From the NCBI GenBank assembly GCA_002238445.1, contig MPML01000013.1, forward strand, positions 31,118 to 95,117: DNA of 64,000 nucleotides, written 5' to 3'. The stretch comes from Caldilineaceae bacterium bin5. GTDB taxonomy: Bacteria > Chloroflexota > Anaerolineae > Caldilineales > Caldilineaceae. Positions within the stretch are counted from its first letter, which is position 1; each line of letters starts with the position of its first letter. The notes below the pieces were generated by a model. That model saw only the letters and a list, made by a program, of their open reading frames with translations. It was not told the DNA's origin and did no database searches. Shown here piece by piece: positions 1 through 10,086 of the stretch. The translations under genes and the position numbers were made by a program.

Positions 1-521
1 TTGATATGCGCATTGTCAACGAGGAAGGCAATGAACTGCCTTGGGACGGCACGACCATGGGCGAACTGCAGGTGCGGGGGCCATGGGTGGTGCGAGAATA
101 TTATAAACTTGATGAGGGAGAAGACAGTTTTACTGCCGACGGTTGGTTCCGCACCGGCGACGTCGTCACGATCACCGAAGACGGCTTCATGACGATCACC
201 GACCGGACAAAAGACCTGGTGAAGAGCGGAGGCGAATGGATCTCGTCGGTGGAACTGGAAAACCTTCTGATGGGCCACACACAGGTGCTGGAGGCAGCCG
301 TAATCGCTGTACCCGATGATCGCTGGCAGGAAAGGCCGCTGGCCGTTATTGTGCCCACCGATGCCAGCGACCCGCCCAGCGCTGATCAACTGCAGGGATT
401 TCTCGAACCGCAGGTCGCCAGGTGGTGGCTGCCGGAAGGCTACGTGTTCATCGACGAGATCCCAAAGACGGGGACGGGGAAGTTTGACAAGAAGGTGCTG
501 CGCGAGCGCTATCCCGGTTGA
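1..521 (+). CDS. Acyl-CoA synthetase (AMP-forming), C-terminal part, truncated by window edge
   Basis: The frame is open from base 3 and stops at 521, giving about 172 residues of the C-terminal end of an ANL-superfamily acyl-CoA ligase. The protein activates a carboxylic acid with ATP and transfers the acyl group to CoA. Visible motifs are GWFRTGD (the adenylate-binding aspartate), the hinge region [15 protein letters not shown], and [11 protein letters not shown] near the end with the catalytic lysine. The SGGEWIS hinge and the following VELENLL are typical of the medium/long-chain fatty acyl-CoA ligase branch (AlkK/FadD3-like). The N-terminal part lies outside the window, so substrate cannot be judged. 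It converges on the gene at 644, with 122 bases between them and no clear terminator. Confidence 0.93.
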   Translation, partial: DMRIVNEEGNELPWDGTTMGELQVRGPWVVREYYKLDEGEDSFTADGWFRTGDVVTITEDGFMTITDRTKDLVKSGGEWISSVELENLLMGHTQVLEAAVIAVPDDRWQERPLAVIVPTDASDPPSADQLQGFLEPQVARWWLPEGYVFIDEIPKTGTGKFDKKVLRERYPG

Positions 522-643
522 CGGCCTATGGGCCGCGAAGCGCCGCCAGGAACACACCTTATTCTTGTCCACGAAGTGCCGTTAAGAGCAACTCCCTTAT
601 CCGCGAAGGGCGGCGAAAAACCCGCATCTCTTCCGCAAATGAT

Positions 644-1537
644 CTATGTTGCTTCTTCCCAAGCCTGCCGAAGCATAGCGATGCTCTTGGGGACCGCGGT
701 CGCGGCCCCTTCCGCGCCCTCCATCTCAATCGAACAGTAGCCGCGCCAGCCCGCGTCGAGCAGAACGCGGAAAATACGGGCGTAGTCGAGGTCGAGGCTG
801 TACCAGGAGCCGCCGCCCGGATAGGTCTTGGCATGGGCAATGCGCACGTGGGGCGCGATACGCGCCATCGCCGCGTACATGTCCTCCTCGAAGATGAAGT
901 TGCCCATATCCAGGATCGCCTGCAGCCAGGGCGAGTCGATCGTCTCGATGATGCGAGCCATGTCGTCAGCGAAGGTTGTCAGGCCCCAATGGTTCTCCAG
1001 CAGTAAAAGTACGCCCCGTTTTTCGGCGTGGGGCAGGCAGCGCTCGATTGCATCGATTACCCAGCCAAAACCGTCGTCCATCGTGAAGCCCTTCCACGGT
1101 TCCACCCAACCCTTGGCCTTGATGAGATCATCAAAACTGCCCTGTTTGCGAAAGCCGCCGGAGTTGACCCGAATTGACGGGATCCCCATCTCGTGAGCCA
1201 GGTCGATGCAGTGCAGTGTGTGGTCGATGTGCTGCTGGCGCTCCTCGGCATCGTCGTGAACAAAGTCCTGGTGGATTGAGAGGTTGTACAGGTCGAGGCC
1301 GAGCGTGAAAGCTTGCCGTTTGAGCTTCTGCAGGTATGCGTTCTCTTCTGACTCCATTTGGCGGTGCAGAATTTCGACGCCGTTCAGACCTAGTTCTGCG
1401 GCCGCGTCGAGAACTGTTTCGATCGGTGTCTTTTCGGGCGTGAAGTGCCAGTAGGAGTAGGTCGATGTGCCCAGGCGCAGAACGCTCTTGCCTGTCTTCG
1501 CTGTAGCGCCCGCCGAATTGTTCTGGCCAGCTGTCAT
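644..1537 (-). CDS. Sugar phosphate isomerase/epimerase family protein (AP endonuclease 2 TIM barrel)
   Basis: A 297-residue protein of the xylose isomerase-like TIM-barrel family. The open frame extends 100 codons upstream, but that part is antisense to the ilvD 3' end. The ATG at 1537 is preceded by AGGGGA at good spacing and begins MTAGQNN, so it is the likely start. Conserved features are GTSTYSYWHF at strand 1, VNSGG, the metal-binding glutamate in LLLENHWG, ILDMGNF, and the last-strand glutamate in IEMEG. Members isomerise or epimerise sugars, inosose or hydroxypyruvate using a divalent metal. The exact substrate cannot be read from sequence. It follows ilvD by 52 bases and may be transcribed with it, although its function is not obviously part of branched-chain synthesis. 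Confidence 0.88.
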   Translation of the reverse strand: MTAGQNNSAGATAKTGKSVLRLGTSTYSYWHFTPEKTPIETVLDAAAELGLNGVEILHRQMESEENAYLQKLKRQAFTLGLDLYNLSIHQDFVHDDAEERQQHIDHTLHCIDLAHEMGIPSIRVNSGGFRKQGSFDDLIKAKGWVEPWKGFTMDDGFGWVIDAIERCLPHAEKRGVLLLLENHWGLTTFADDMARIIETIDSPWLQAILDMGNFIFEEDMYAAMARIAPHVRIAHAKTYPGGGSWYSLDLDYARIFRVLLDAGWRGYCSIEMEGAEGAATAVPKSIAMLRQAWEEAT

Positions 1538-1589
1538 GAATGTATCCCCTGTGTTTTCGTCAGTAAGTTGAAGACGGTATGACCCGCGC

Positions 1590-3299
1590 TCAGGCGTCGG
1601 TAACACAACCTTCGGAGGCGCTGGATACGGTTCTGATGTACTTCCAAAGGACGCCGCTCTTGGCTTTGAACTCTGGAGCGCTCCAGAGCTCGCGGCGGAC
1701 GTCGATCTCTTCCTCGGAGACCTCAAGAGTAAGCGTATTGCTATCGGCGTCGATAGTGATCGTGTCGCCGTTCTGCGCCAGCGCCAGCAGACCGCCGTCC
1801 TGCGCCTCGGGCGTGATATGCCCGACCACGAATCCATGGCTGCCGCCGGAGAAGCGTCCGTCGGTGATCAGTGCCACATCACTGCCCAGCCCCTTGCCCA
1901 TGATGGCGCCGGTGATGCTGAGCATCTCGCGCATGCCAGGGCCACCCTTTGGTCCCTCGTAGCGGATGACGACGACGTTGCCGGGCAGAACCTCGTCGCT
2001 CTCGATGCCGGCCAGGCAGTCCTCCTCGGAGTCGTAACAGACGGCCGGGCCGCTGAAGCGTAGCCCCTCTTTGCCGGTGATCTTGGCAACCGCGCCGGTC
2101 TCGGCGAGGTTGCCATAAAGGATCTGCAGGTGACCCGTCTCTTTGATTGGGTTTTCCACCGGCATGATGATCTTCTGTCCCTCGCTCAAGTCGGGCACAT
2201 CGGCCAGGTTTTCGGCCAGCGTCTTGCCAGTAACCGTCATGCAGTCGCCGTGGAGGAATCCCTCGCGCAGCAGCATTTTCTGCACCGCCGGAACGCCGCC
2301 GACCTCATACAGGTCTTCCATTACGAACTGGCCGCTGGGCTTCAGATCAGCGAGCAGAGGAGTGCGGTCCGAAATATCCTGGAAGTCGTCTATTGTCAGC
2401 TGGGCGTTGGTCGCTTTGGCAATCGCCAACAGGTGGAGGACGGCGTTGGTGGAGCCACCGAGGATGACGGTGACAGTGATGGCGTTTTCGAACGCCTCGC
2501 GGGTCAGAATGTCGAGCGGCTTGAGGTCCATTTCAAGTAGATTGCGGATCGCGGCGCCGGCCTCGAGGCATTCCTGCTGCTTGCCTTCGCTGCTGGCCGG
2601 ATAGGAGGAGCTGTAGGGCAGGCTCATACCCAGCGTCTCTATCGCCGAGGCCATCGTGTTGGCGGTGTACATGCCGCCGCATGCGCCTTCGCCAGGACAG
2701 GCGTTGCGCAGCACTTCGCGCATCTGCTCCTCGTCGATGTCGTCAGCAAGATACTGGCCGTACGCTTCGAAGGCGGAGATGATGTCCAGCTTCTGAACGC
2801 TGCCGTTGCCGGGCTCACCAAGATGGCCCGGGCGGATCGTTCCGCCGTAGACCATCAGGCTGGGCCGGTTGAGGCGAGCCATCGCCATCAGCACACCGGG
2901 CATGTTTTTGTCGCAGCCGGGCAGCGAAATATTGGCGTCATACCACTGTGCGCGCATAACGGCCTCGATCGAGTCGGCAATAATGTCACGGCTCAATAGT
3001 GAAAACTTCATGCCGGCGGTACCCATCGACATGCCGTCGCTGACACCGATGGTGTGGAATATCAGACCGACCTGTCCGGCCTCCTGCACACCTTGCTTGA
3101 CCCGCCGCGCCAGCGCGTTGAGGTGCATGTTGCAGGTGTTGCCCTCCCATCCCATGGAGGCGATTCCGACCTGCGGCTTCTGCATGTCCTCGTCGGTCAG
3201 GCCCACCCCGTAGAGCATCGCCTGCGAACCGACCTGCGAGATCGTCTCCGTGAGCATACTGCTGTATTTGTTGAGTTTCTGACTGGTTGTCACTGGCAT
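1590..3299 (-). CDS. ilvD: Dihydroxy-acid dehydratase
   Basis: A 569-residue IlvD/Edd-family enzyme. It dehydrates 2,3-dihydroxy-isovalerate and 2,3-dihydroxy-3-methylvalerate to the 2-keto acids of valine and isoleucine. The three Fe-S cysteine motifs are visible: [16 protein letters not shown] and [22 protein letters not shown] and [16 protein letters not shown] near the C-terminus are also present. The frame is open 29 codons further upstream, but the ATG at 3299 (MPVTTSQ) has an AGGAAGAG ribosome site and fits the family N-terminus. It lies downstream of cimA on the same strand but is separated by a 631-base repeat-rich gap, so it may have its own promoter. Confidence 0.97.
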   Translation of the reverse strand: MPVTTSQKLNKYSSMLTETISQVGSQAMLYGVGLTDEDMQKPQVGIASMGWEGNTCNMHLNALARRVKQGVQEAGQVGLIFHTIGVSDGMSMGTAGMKFSLLSRDIIADSIEAVMRAQWYDANISLPGCDKNMPGVLMAMARLNRPSLMVYGGTIRPGHLGEPGNGSVQKLDIISAFEAYGQYLADDIDEEQMREVLRNACPGEGACGGMYTANTMASAIETLGMSLPYSSSYPASSEGKQQECLEAGAAIRNLLEMDLKPLDILTREAFENAITVTVILGGSTNAVLHLLAIAKATNAQLTIDDFQDISDRTPLLADLKPSGQFVMEDLYEVGGVPAVQKMLLREGFLHGDCMTVTGKTLAENLADVPDLSEGQKIIMPVENPIKETGHLQILYGNLAETGAVAKITGKEGLRFSGPAVCYDSEEDCLAGIESDEVLPGNVVVIRYEGPKGGPGMREMLSITGAIMGKGLGSDVALITDGRFSGGSHGFVVGHITPEAQDGGLLALAQNGDTITIDADSNTLTLEVSEEEIDVRRELWSAPEFKAKSGVLWKYIRTVSSASEGCVTDA

Positions 3300-3393
3300 G
3301 GTTTTTCTCTTCCTGATTGAAGGATGTCCGGCCCGAACAGGCTGCAATTGCCAGGAATGGGGCTGGACTTCCTGTGCCGGCCTCAATTTCTTC

Positions 3394-3660
3394 GTAACTA
3401 CGCAGCCGCAACTGATTTACAGCCTTGAACGACGTGAGCAAACCCGGCAACGTGTCTAGCCAACTCTGTCATCACCCCCGCGCCGTTACTGATCACTAAC
3501 CACTGACCACTAACCACTGCAGTTGGGCGGTCGGCCGCAAGCGGCCTCCCTTGTGCAGGGGCTGCGCCCCCGCAACGCCCCCCTACAAAAACATGCCTCA
3601 CCGACCGTGCTTACTCTTCCCCAGCATCGTGTCTGGCGAACGGAGTCTACTCCCCCCCTC
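3394..3660. repeat. Composite dispersed repeat, copy 1
   Basis: Non-coding gap between ilvD and cimA. A left module (about 3394-3445, starting GTAACTACGCAGCCGCAACTG) recurs near 13047, 41961, 58159 and 63860. The core at 3538-3607 is bounded by CGGTCGG and CCGACCG, which are inverted repeats of each other. It encloses two small hairpins, a GC-rich one around GGCCGCAAGCGGCC and one around CAGGGGCTGCGCCCCCG. It is followed by a tail containing CTTCCCCAGCATCGTGTCTG, also found after other copies. The layout resembles a MITE/REP-like element folding into a three-way junction. No transposase or ORF is associated. Confidence 0.85.
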
Positions 3661-3930
3661 GCTGTCTTACCACCCCTACCCCTGTGGTTCCCCTGCAGTT
3701 CCCCCGCAGTTCCCCCTGCAGTTCCCCCGCAGTTCCCCCTGTAGTTCCCCGCAGTTCTCCGCGCCCCCCTACAAAAACATGCCTCACCGACCGTGTTTAC
3801 ACTTCCCCAGCATCGTGTCTGGCGAACGGAATCTACTCCCCCACTTGCCGCCTAAACCCACCGACCACTAACTGCAGGTGTTCCACTGAAAACTAAAAAC
3901 TGAAAACTAAGAACTGCAGTTACGTTTCTT
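3661..3930. repeat. Low-complexity CTGCAG/GTTCCCC repeats plus a partial second copy of the dispersed repeat
   Basis: From about 3684 to 3760 the motif GCAGTTCCCC is repeated many times with small variations; the same motif returns at 58265-58315. A right-half copy of the dispersed element (CCCCCCTACAAAAACATGCC to CCGACCG and its tail) occupies about 3763-3850. The remainder to 3930 is made of short A-rich near-repeats such as ACTGAAAACTAA ending in CTGCAG. There is no plausible gene here; the small frames in this stretch are by-products of the repeat. Confidence 0.75.
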
Positions 3931-5694
3931 CTATGTTGCGCTGGTGAGCTGCGCACGTCGGCCATCTTCGGCTTGAACAGGCTTGCCAACTGGCGGCGCC
4001 TCGTCCGCCATGGGTGTCATTCTGTCAATTTCAGCGCCGCTGGTTGAAGAACTGGTCTCCTCGTGCGGGTCATAAGTGACGAGGAAGTATTCGACTGCGT
4101 CTGAGATTGCAGTCCAGCTCGCCTCGATGATGTTGGTACTGGCGCCAACGGTGGTCCAGTTGCGCACACCATCCGAACTGGTGATCAGCACGCGGACGGA
4201 GGCGCCTGTGCCCTGGTCGCTGTTGAGGATGCGCACCTTGTAGTCCAAAAGGTGCAGACGGTCCAGGTGGGGGAAGTAACTTTGAATCGCCTTCCGCAGC
4301 GCCAGCATTAGCGCGTTGACGGGCCCGTTGCCCTCGGCTACCTCATGGTAGACCTGTTCGCCGACCTCGACCTTGATTGTCGCTTCGGACGACAAACCGC
4401 GGCCGGCCCTGTTCGCGACCGATACCGTGTAGTCGATCAACGAGAAACTGGGCCGGTACGCTTCATCGGAACGGCGTAACATCAGATCGACACTGGCTTC
4501 AGCGCTCTCAAATTCGAAGCCGATGTTTTCCATTTCCTTGATCTGCTGAAGGACGGCGCGTTCCTTTTCGCGTGACAGGCCTTCGACGCCGAACTCGTCC
4601 GCCTTGACAGCGATATTGTCTTTGCCGCTCAGTTCACTGACGAGAACCCGCGTCTGATTGCCAATCTTCTCCGGGTCGACGTGCTGGTAGCTGTCTACGT
4701 TCTTGAGGACTGCATTGACGTGGGTGCCGCCCTTATGCGCGAACGCGCTCTGGCCCACAAAAGGCTGGTGTGTGTTGGGCCGCAGGTTGGCCAGTTCGTT
4801 GACGTAGTGGCTGAGGTCGGTCAGGTGGGCAAGCGCCCGCCGCGAAACGAGGTCGTAGCCCATTTTGAGCTGCATGTTGGCGATGATGCTGACGAGGTTG
4901 GCGTTGCCGCAGCGCTCGCCGTAGCCGTTTACGGTGCCCTGTACGTGGCTACAGCCATTCCGGATTGCTTCCAGCGAGTTTGCGACGCCCGTGTCACCGT
5001 CGTTGTGGGCATGAATGCCGAGCCTGACGCTACCCGACCGCAGCCGTTCACTCGCAGGGCCACCGTTTTCGCTATCATTGAAGGATGCAATCTCGGCTGC
5101 CAGCGCCCGCCGTACGGAGCGCACAATTTCGCCGACCTCCCATACGAGTGCGCCCCCGTTGGTGTCGCAGAGGACAATGCTGGCCGCGCCGCCGGCAATT
5201 GCCTCTCTGAGGGTTGCCAGTGCATAGTCCGCGTTCTCTTTGTAACCGTCGAAAAAGTGCTCGGCATCGTAGATGACTTCACGGTCGTGGCGAGCGAGAT
5301 AGGCTACGGACTCGCGAATCATGCGCAGATTTTCTGCCGGCGTCGTCTGCAGTACATCGCGTACATGCAGATCCCAGCTCTTGCCGAACAGCGATATAAC
5401 CGGCGTGTTGGCCTCCAGCAGCAGCTGTATCTGTGGGTCGTCGGCCGGGTCTGCATCCCTTTTGCAGGTCGAGCCGAATGCCGTCAGCCGGGCATGCTTC
5501 AGGTTCAGTTCGCGCCGAGCGCGGTCGAAGAACTCCATATCCTTGGGATTGGAGCCGGGCCAGCCGCCCTCAATATAGTCAATGCCAAACTCATCCAGAC
5601 GAGCGGCGATGTGCAGTTTGTCGTCGCAACTAAGCGAGACGCCCTCAGCTTGCGTGCCGTCGCGCAGTGTCGTATCGAAAAGTTGAATCCTCAC
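3931..5694 (-). CDS. cimA: (R)-citramalate synthase
   Basis: A 587-residue member of the isopropylmalate synthase family that condenses pyruvate and acetyl-CoA to citramalate. This gives a threonine-independent route to 2-ketobutyrate and isoleucine. The start [17 protein letters not shown] is the CimA form of the family signature; LeuA has [24 protein letters not shown] and HKGGTHVNAV supply metal and substrate residues. A C-terminal allosteric domain follows from about residue 390. I prefer the GTG at 5694 (GGAG nine bases upstream), since family members start almost directly at the strand-1 motif. The frame is open to an ATG at 5769 and a TTG at 5787, the latter overlapping the ppc stop by four bases. 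It sits directly downstream of ppc and is probably cotranscribed. Confidence 0.93.
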   Translation of the reverse strand: MRIQLFDTTLRDGTQAEGVSLSCDDKLHIAARLDEFGIDYIEGGWPGSNPKDMEFFDRARRELNLKHARLTAFGSTCKRDADPADDPQIQLLLEANTPVISLFGKSWDLHVRDVLQTTPAENLRMIRESVAYLARHDREVIYDAEHFFDGYKENADYALATLREAIAGGAASIVLCDTNGGALVWEVGEIVRSVRRALAAEIASFNDSENGGPASERLRSGSVRLGIHAHNDGDTGVANSLEAIRNGCSHVQGTVNGYGERCGNANLVSIIANMQLKMGYDLVSRRALAHLTDLSHYVNELANLRPNTHQPFVGQSAFAHKGGTHVNAVLKNVDSYQHVDPEKIGNQTRVLVSELSGKDNIAVKADEFGVEGLSREKERAVLQQIKEMENIGFEFESAEASVDLMLRRSDEAYRPSFSLIDYTVSVANRAGRGLSSEATIKVEVGEQVYHEVAEGNGPVNALMLALRKAIQSYFPHLDRLHLLDYKVRILNSDQGTGASVRVLITSSDGVRNWTTVGASTNIIEASWTAISDAVEYFLVTYDPHEETSSSTSGAEIDRMTPMADEAPPVGKPVQAEDGRRAQLTSAT

Positions 5695-5783
5695 CTCAAT
5701 TGACTCCGTATAATTGCAATAACTTCCACTTAGCTCAATGTGACCGCCGCGATTGACGGTCACTTCCATTTGACTTGCTTCCG

Positions 5784-8693
5784 TCAACCCGTCGCTTGCA
5801 GACCGGCGGCGATTCCGTTTATCGACAAAAGGATCGCCTGCCGCCAGCGGGGATCTTCATCAGGGCCTTCTTGTTCTCCCGTTGCCGTCAACTTCTGTCC
5901 ACTCGCAATTCGCTGCTTGTTCAGCAACGCGACTTGGATGTAGTTGAGCGGATCGACATACGGGTTGCGCAGATTGATGCTGCGTTGCAGCCAGGGCTCG
6001 TTGTCCAGGAGAGCAGCCTGACCGGTAATCTCCAATACGAGCCGCTCTGCGCGACGAAACTCTTCCATTATCTCTGCGAAGACCGCGCGCTGCGTTGCCG
6101 GTTCGGCCAGCGCGGCATACAGCGCCGCGATGGTCATGTCGGCCCGTCGCATTGAGAGCTGGGCTCGGTCGATGACCGTGCGGAAAAAGGGCCACTCCCG
6201 ATACATCTCTTGCAAGACCGACATCTGTTGGGGCGAATCCGTTGTAAGACCGGTGCCGAGACCGTACCAGCCAGGCAGGTTTACCCGGCTCTGCGTCCAG
6301 GCAAAAACCCAGGGAATTGCACGCAGGTCAGAAATGTCGGAGGTCTGGCGGCGCTTCGCCGGCCGCGAGCCGATATTCATCTGCGCCAGCTGTTCTATCG
6401 GCGTTGCCTCGTGAAAATATCGCAGGAAAGCCGGACTTTCGACCAGCGCCCGATATTTCTGCTCGGAGCGTTCGCTGGCCGCATCGAGAATTTCGCTCCA
6501 ACTCTCAGCAGTCGCGTAAGAAGGCTCGTTCTCTGCTTTGCCTTCCAGGGAATCCTGATAAGTCTCGCAGCTCGCCTGCAGGACTGCGTTGACCAGTTGT
6601 TCAAGATGCCGTTGGGCGACCGCACGGTTGCTGTAACGGGCACTGATTACTTCGCCCTGTTCTGTAATCTTGATCCGGCCCTGAACGGAGCCCGGCGGCT
6701 GTGCAAGAATAGCCCGATTGGAAGGCCCGCCGCCGCGTCCGATCGAGCCGCCGCGGCCATGGAAAAGCGTCAGTTTGACGTCGTATGCACGGCATGTACT
6801 GGCCAGCTCCTGCTGCGCCTGGTAGAGCGACCAGCTCGAACGAAGGAAACCGCCATCCTTATTGGAGTCGCTATAGCCAATCATGATTTCCTGACGGTTG
6901 CCCCGTTGCGCCAGATGTTTGCGGTAAATCGGCGATTCGAAAAGGGCACGCATGATGGCTGGCGCACCGACAAGATCTTCGATAGTTTCAAAGAGCGGCG
7001 CAATGTCGATTTTGCCGAACAAGTCGGCGTCCTTGGCCAGCAACAGGACCTCCAACACGTGGCTGACCGAGGTTGTCATGCTGATAATGTAGGCGCCGAT
7101 GGCCTCAGGAGCGATGCGTTCATGGGCCTGGCGGATGAGGCGGAAAAGGGCGACAGTTTCGTTAGTCTCGCCGCTGTACTGGAGGCGGGCGGTCAGCGGT
7201 CGCGGGCTTTCAATCTCCTCGACCAGAAGACGGGTCTTGTCCGCTTCCGACAGTTTCATGTAGTTGAAGTTGCTATCCTGAGGTCGATAGTAACGCTGCA
7301 GCAACTCGGCCACTGCCTCAAGATGACGGCCTGAGTGCTGACGAATGTCCATCGATGCGAGATGAAAGCCGAAGATTCGTGCCTGTTGTACGAGGCGGGC
7401 GAAGCGGCCTTCAGCCAGCCGGTTGCCTTTGTTCTGGCGCAGGCTTTTCTGTATCAGTTCCAGATCCTGGATGAATTCGTCGGCATTTTGGTAGGCCCAC
7501 GGATCCGGTCTCTGCGTGTACCACGATTCCCTGTTCAGCGTCAAAGTCGCCCCCAGTCGCCGGTAAATCAGGATCATTTTCTGGCGGTAGGGCTCGAGCG
7601 AGAAACGGTCCAGACGGGCTTTGTCACCGAGTGGCGCGCGTTCAATGTCGTGGGCAAGGCTGTCGAGAAACGCTTGCGAAAAGCCGCCGCGAGTACGGGC
7701 GACACTCAGATGACCGTACATGCCGACGACCGCCCGCCTGTACAGTTCCAGCGCCTGTTGCTTCTGCTGGCGCAGGGCGCCTTCAGTGACATCCTGAGTA
7801 ACGAAAGGGTTTCCGTCGCGGTCTCCGCCAATCCACGAACCGTAGCGCAAGAAAGTGGGCAAACTGAAGCCAGGATCGGTTGGCCCGCCGCCTTCGTCAG
7901 GATATTCCTTCAGCAGCGCACGCTGCAACTCGTCGTAGATTTCCGGCAACAGGTCGAACAGTGTGGTGTCAAAGAAATAGAGCCCTTCTCGGACTTCGTC
8001 CAGGACATCGGGGCGGCGTTCCCGGTTCACATCGCTCTGCCACAGTGACACTACGATCTCACGAATCTGTTCCCACGTTCTCGTTTTTTCACTGGGCAGC
8101 AGGACGTGATCATCCAGTTCACGTAACAGTCGCGAAAGATCGAGCAGCTTCAGGAGAATCGTTCGCCGTTTCGCTTCGGTTGGATGAGCGGTAAAGACAG
8201 GTTTTATCAGCATCTCTTCGAGCAGGCTGCGCATCTCTTGCGCCGGCGTCCCAGCTGTTCGAAGTCGACTGACCGCCGCCTGAATCGTCTCGGGCATGGG
8301 CGGGCCGCTTTCTTCGGCTCGCGCGGCGCGCTGGCGTACAACGCGGACGCGCTGCTGCTCCTCTGCCAGGTTTATAAGCTGGAAGTAGGACGTGAATGCT
8401 TTAAGCACACCGAGTGTAGCGTCCAAATCTTCCACCAACTTTGCAGTCAGGCGCTCGATCTGGGGACCCGCACTCCGATCTCCTTGGCGCTGAGCACGAG
8501 TGAGACGACGCAACTCCTCGACGAGGTCGAAGATCGCCTGGCCCTCCTGCTCTACTATGGTTTCCCCCAGCACGTTTCCCAGCTGGCGAACTGTCCAGCG
8601 CAAACGGCTGTCGGCGTCGGCTTGCGCGGACAAGCCCCCACCAGGGGTATCACTTTCTGATCTGTTTCGAACCTGGCTCGTCAGAGTAGCCAT
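5784..8693 (-). CDS. ppc: Phosphoenolpyruvate carboxylase
   Basis: A 969-residue, full-length bacterial-type PEP carboxylase that forms oxaloacetate from phosphoenolpyruvate and bicarbonate. Hallmarks in order are VFTAHPTEAKRRT with the catalytic histidine (about residue 170), GSWIGGDRDGNPFVT (about 290), GYSDSNKDGG (about 608), the glycine-rich loop HGRGGSIGRGGGPSNRA (about 650), and NPYVDPLNYIQ near the end. The C-terminus ends in the sequence TG, in keeping with the conserved terminal glycine needed for activity. It lies between leuB and cimA on the same strand with gaps under 100 bases. This suggests that anaplerotic carbon supply is cotranscribed with amino acid synthesis. Confidence 0.97.
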   Translation of the reverse strand: MATLTSQVRNRSESDTPGGGLSAQADADSRLRWTVRQLGNVLGETIVEQEGQAIFDLVEELRRLTRAQRQGDRSAGPQIERLTAKLVEDLDATLGVLKAFTSYFQLINLAEEQQRVRVVRQRAARAEESGPPMPETIQAAVSRLRTAGTPAQEMRSLLEEMLIKPVFTAHPTEAKRRTILLKLLDLSRLLRELDDHVLLPSEKTRTWEQIREIVVSLWQSDVNRERRPDVLDEVREGLYFFDTTLFDLLPEIYDELQRALLKEYPDEGGGPTDPGFSLPTFLRYGSWIGGDRDGNPFVTQDVTEGALRQQKQQALELYRRAVVGMYGHLSVARTRGGFSQAFLDSLAHDIERAPLGDKARLDRFSLEPYRQKMILIYRRLGATLTLNRESWYTQRPDPWAYQNADEFIQDLELIQKSLRQNKGNRLAEGRFARLVQQARIFGFHLASMDIRQHSGRHLEAVAELLQRYYRPQDSNFNYMKLSEADKTRLLVEEIESPRPLTARLQYSGETNETVALFRLIRQAHERIAPEAIGAYIISMTTSVSHVLEVLLLAKDADLFGKIDIAPLFETIEDLVGAPAIMRALFESPIYRKHLAQRGNRQEIMIGYSDSNKDGGFLRSSWSLYQAQQELASTCRAYDVKLTLFHGRGGSIGRGGGPSNRAILAQPPGSVQGRIKITEQGEVISARYSNRAVAQRHLEQLVNAVLQASCETYQDSLEGKAENEPSYATAESWSEILDAASERSEQKYRALVESPAFLRYFHEATPIEQLAQMNIGSRPAKRRQTSDISDLRAIPWVFAWTQSRVNLPGWYGLGTGLTTDSPQQMSVLQEMYREWPFFRTVIDRAQLSMRRADMTIAALYAALAEPATQRAVFAEIMEEFRRAERLVLEITGQAALLDNEPWLQRSINLRNPYVDPLNYIQVALLNKQRIASGQKLTATGEQEGPDEDPRWRQAILLSINGIAAGLQATG

Positions 8694-8786
8694 TCAGCTA
8701 CCCTGCTTTGGGAACTCATGAATCGTTCCTCTTACAACTGACAGGGCGGTGTGCCCCAAAAAATCAACTGCCGTAACGAACTACCC

Positions 8787-9875
8787 TTACGCCCCCCGCA
8801 CTTCCTGCGCTACCAGATCCCCCAGCACTTCAGTGCCGGCTGACTCCGTCCCAGGCTGGGCGATGTCCGGCGTGCGCACGCCCATGGCCAGAACTGCATC
8901 GACTGCCGATTCGACTACCGCCGCCTCCTCGTCCAGCCCGAGGCTGTAGCGCAAGAGCATGGCGCAGCTCAGAATTGCTGCCAGAGGGTTGGCGATTCCT
9001 TGGCCGGCGATGTCGGGCGCGCTGCCATGGATCGGTTCATAAAGACCGAGAGGCAGATTGTGCCGGTTGTTGACATCACCCAAGCTGGCTGAAGGCAGCA
9101 TGCCCATGGAACCGGCCAGCATCGACGCCTCATCCGTGAGAATATCACCGAACAGGTTGCCGGCTACGATCACGTCGAAATCAGCCGGCCGGCGGATCAG
9201 GTGCATGGCCATTGCGTCGACAAGAATGTGCTCGACTTCCAATTCGGGGTAGTCGGCAAGCGCTTCAGTGGCAACGCCGCGCCAAAGACGCGACGAGGCC
9301 AGCACGTTGGCCTTGTCGACGCTGGCAATCTTGCGCTTGCGCTCCATGGCTGAGTCCGCGGCCAGCCGCACGACCCGATCAATTTCCGGCCGTGTATAGA
9401 GCATGGTGTCGTAGGCCTCGAAATTGTCGTCTGGCTCCTTGCGGTCACCGAAGTAAATGCCTCCGGTCAACTCGCGCACGACCAGCAGATCGACACCCTC
9501 CAGTACCTCTTCCTTGATGGAGCTCGCGGAGAGCAGTTGCGGCTGGAGCTTGACCGGGCGCAGATTGGCGAAAAGGTCCAGGCCTTTGCGCAGCGCAAGT
9601 ACGCCGCGTTCTGGCCTGTCGGGCGAATCGGGACCATCCCACTTTGGCCCGCCAACCGCGCCCAGCAGGACGGCCTCAGCCGCGGCAGCGGCCGCCAACG
9701 TCTCCTCAGGCAGACTGGTGCCAAACTGGTCAATCGCGCCTCCCCCGATAATCTGATGGTCAAACGCAAAACCGTGGCCGAACCGATCAGCTACAACCGC
9801 CAGGATTTTCTTGGCCTCCGCCGTGACTTCCGGGCCGATGCCATCGCCGTCCAAAATAACAATCGTTGCATCCAT
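8787..9875 (-). CDS. leuB: 3-isopropylmalate dehydrogenase
   Basis: A 362-residue isocitrate/isopropylmalate dehydrogenase-family protein that oxidises and decarboxylates 3-isopropylmalate with NAD+ to 2-ketoisocaproate. It begins [17 protein letters not shown]. Later motifs are [12 protein letters not shown], the substrate-binding [11 protein letters not shown], the metal-binding [19 protein letters not shown] and the cofactor region [19 protein letters not shown]. Its length and the GGPKWD and GIYFG motifs favour LeuB. It is the only beta-decarboxylating dehydrogenase in the window, so it could also serve homoisocitrate in the lysine route further along; that is speculation. It lies 92 bases upstream of ppc. 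Confidence 0.95.
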   Translation of the reverse strand: MDATIVILDGDGIGPEVTAEAKKILAVVADRFGHGFAFDHQIIGGGAIDQFGTSLPEETLAAAAAAEAVLLGAVGGPKWDGPDSPDRPERGVLALRKGLDLFANLRPVKLQPQLLSASSIKEEVLEGVDLLVVRELTGGIYFGDRKEPDDNFEAYDTMLYTRPEIDRVVRLAADSAMERKRKIASVDKANVLASSRLWRGVATEALADYPELEVEHILVDAMAMHLIRRPADFDVIVAGNLFGDILTDEASMLAGSMGMLPSASLGDVNNRHNLPLGLYEPIHGSAPDIAGQGIANPLAAILSCAMLLRYSLGLDEEAAVVESAVDAVLAMGVRTPDIAQPGTESAGTEVLGDLVAQEVRGA

Positions 9876-9972
9876 TCGTTAGATTTCCTTCTTAAGTACC
9901 GCCTCGGGTTCGTGATATCTCTCCTCGAGTGCGGGCGTCGAAATGGCTTGTGCGAGAAACCGCTATTATTGC

Positions 9973-10080
9973 TTACCTAACAACCCGAATTCGAATCTGG
10001 TCCGGTGAACCAATCATGTGAGATTGTGATGGTATTTCCTCGTGGCATTCCACAAAGTCGCCAATTGAGAAATCCTGCAT
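9973..10080 (-). CDS. Possible 35-residue small ORF between the methyltransferase and leuB
   Basis: An ATG at 10080 follows the methyltransferase stop by six bases and opens a 35-codon frame beginning MQDFSIGDFVECHEE and ending RIRVVR. Composition looks protein-like, but the ribosome site is weak (GGA about ten bases upstream). There is no recognisable family. It could be a small protein or a chance frame. The bases from 9876 to 9972 contain no convincing promoter. Confidence 0.3.
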   Translation of the reverse strand: MQDFSIGDFVECHEEIPSQSHMIGSPDQIRIRVVR

Positions 10081-10086
10081 TTACTG

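Noticed and set aside
4681..5703. 340-codon plus-strand open frame
   Set aside because: It is exactly antisense to cimA, has no family resemblance, and arises from the GC-rich codon use of the real gene.
6210..7334. 374-codon plus-strand open frame
   Set aside because: Antisense to ppc, whose catalytic motifs are all present on the minus strand.
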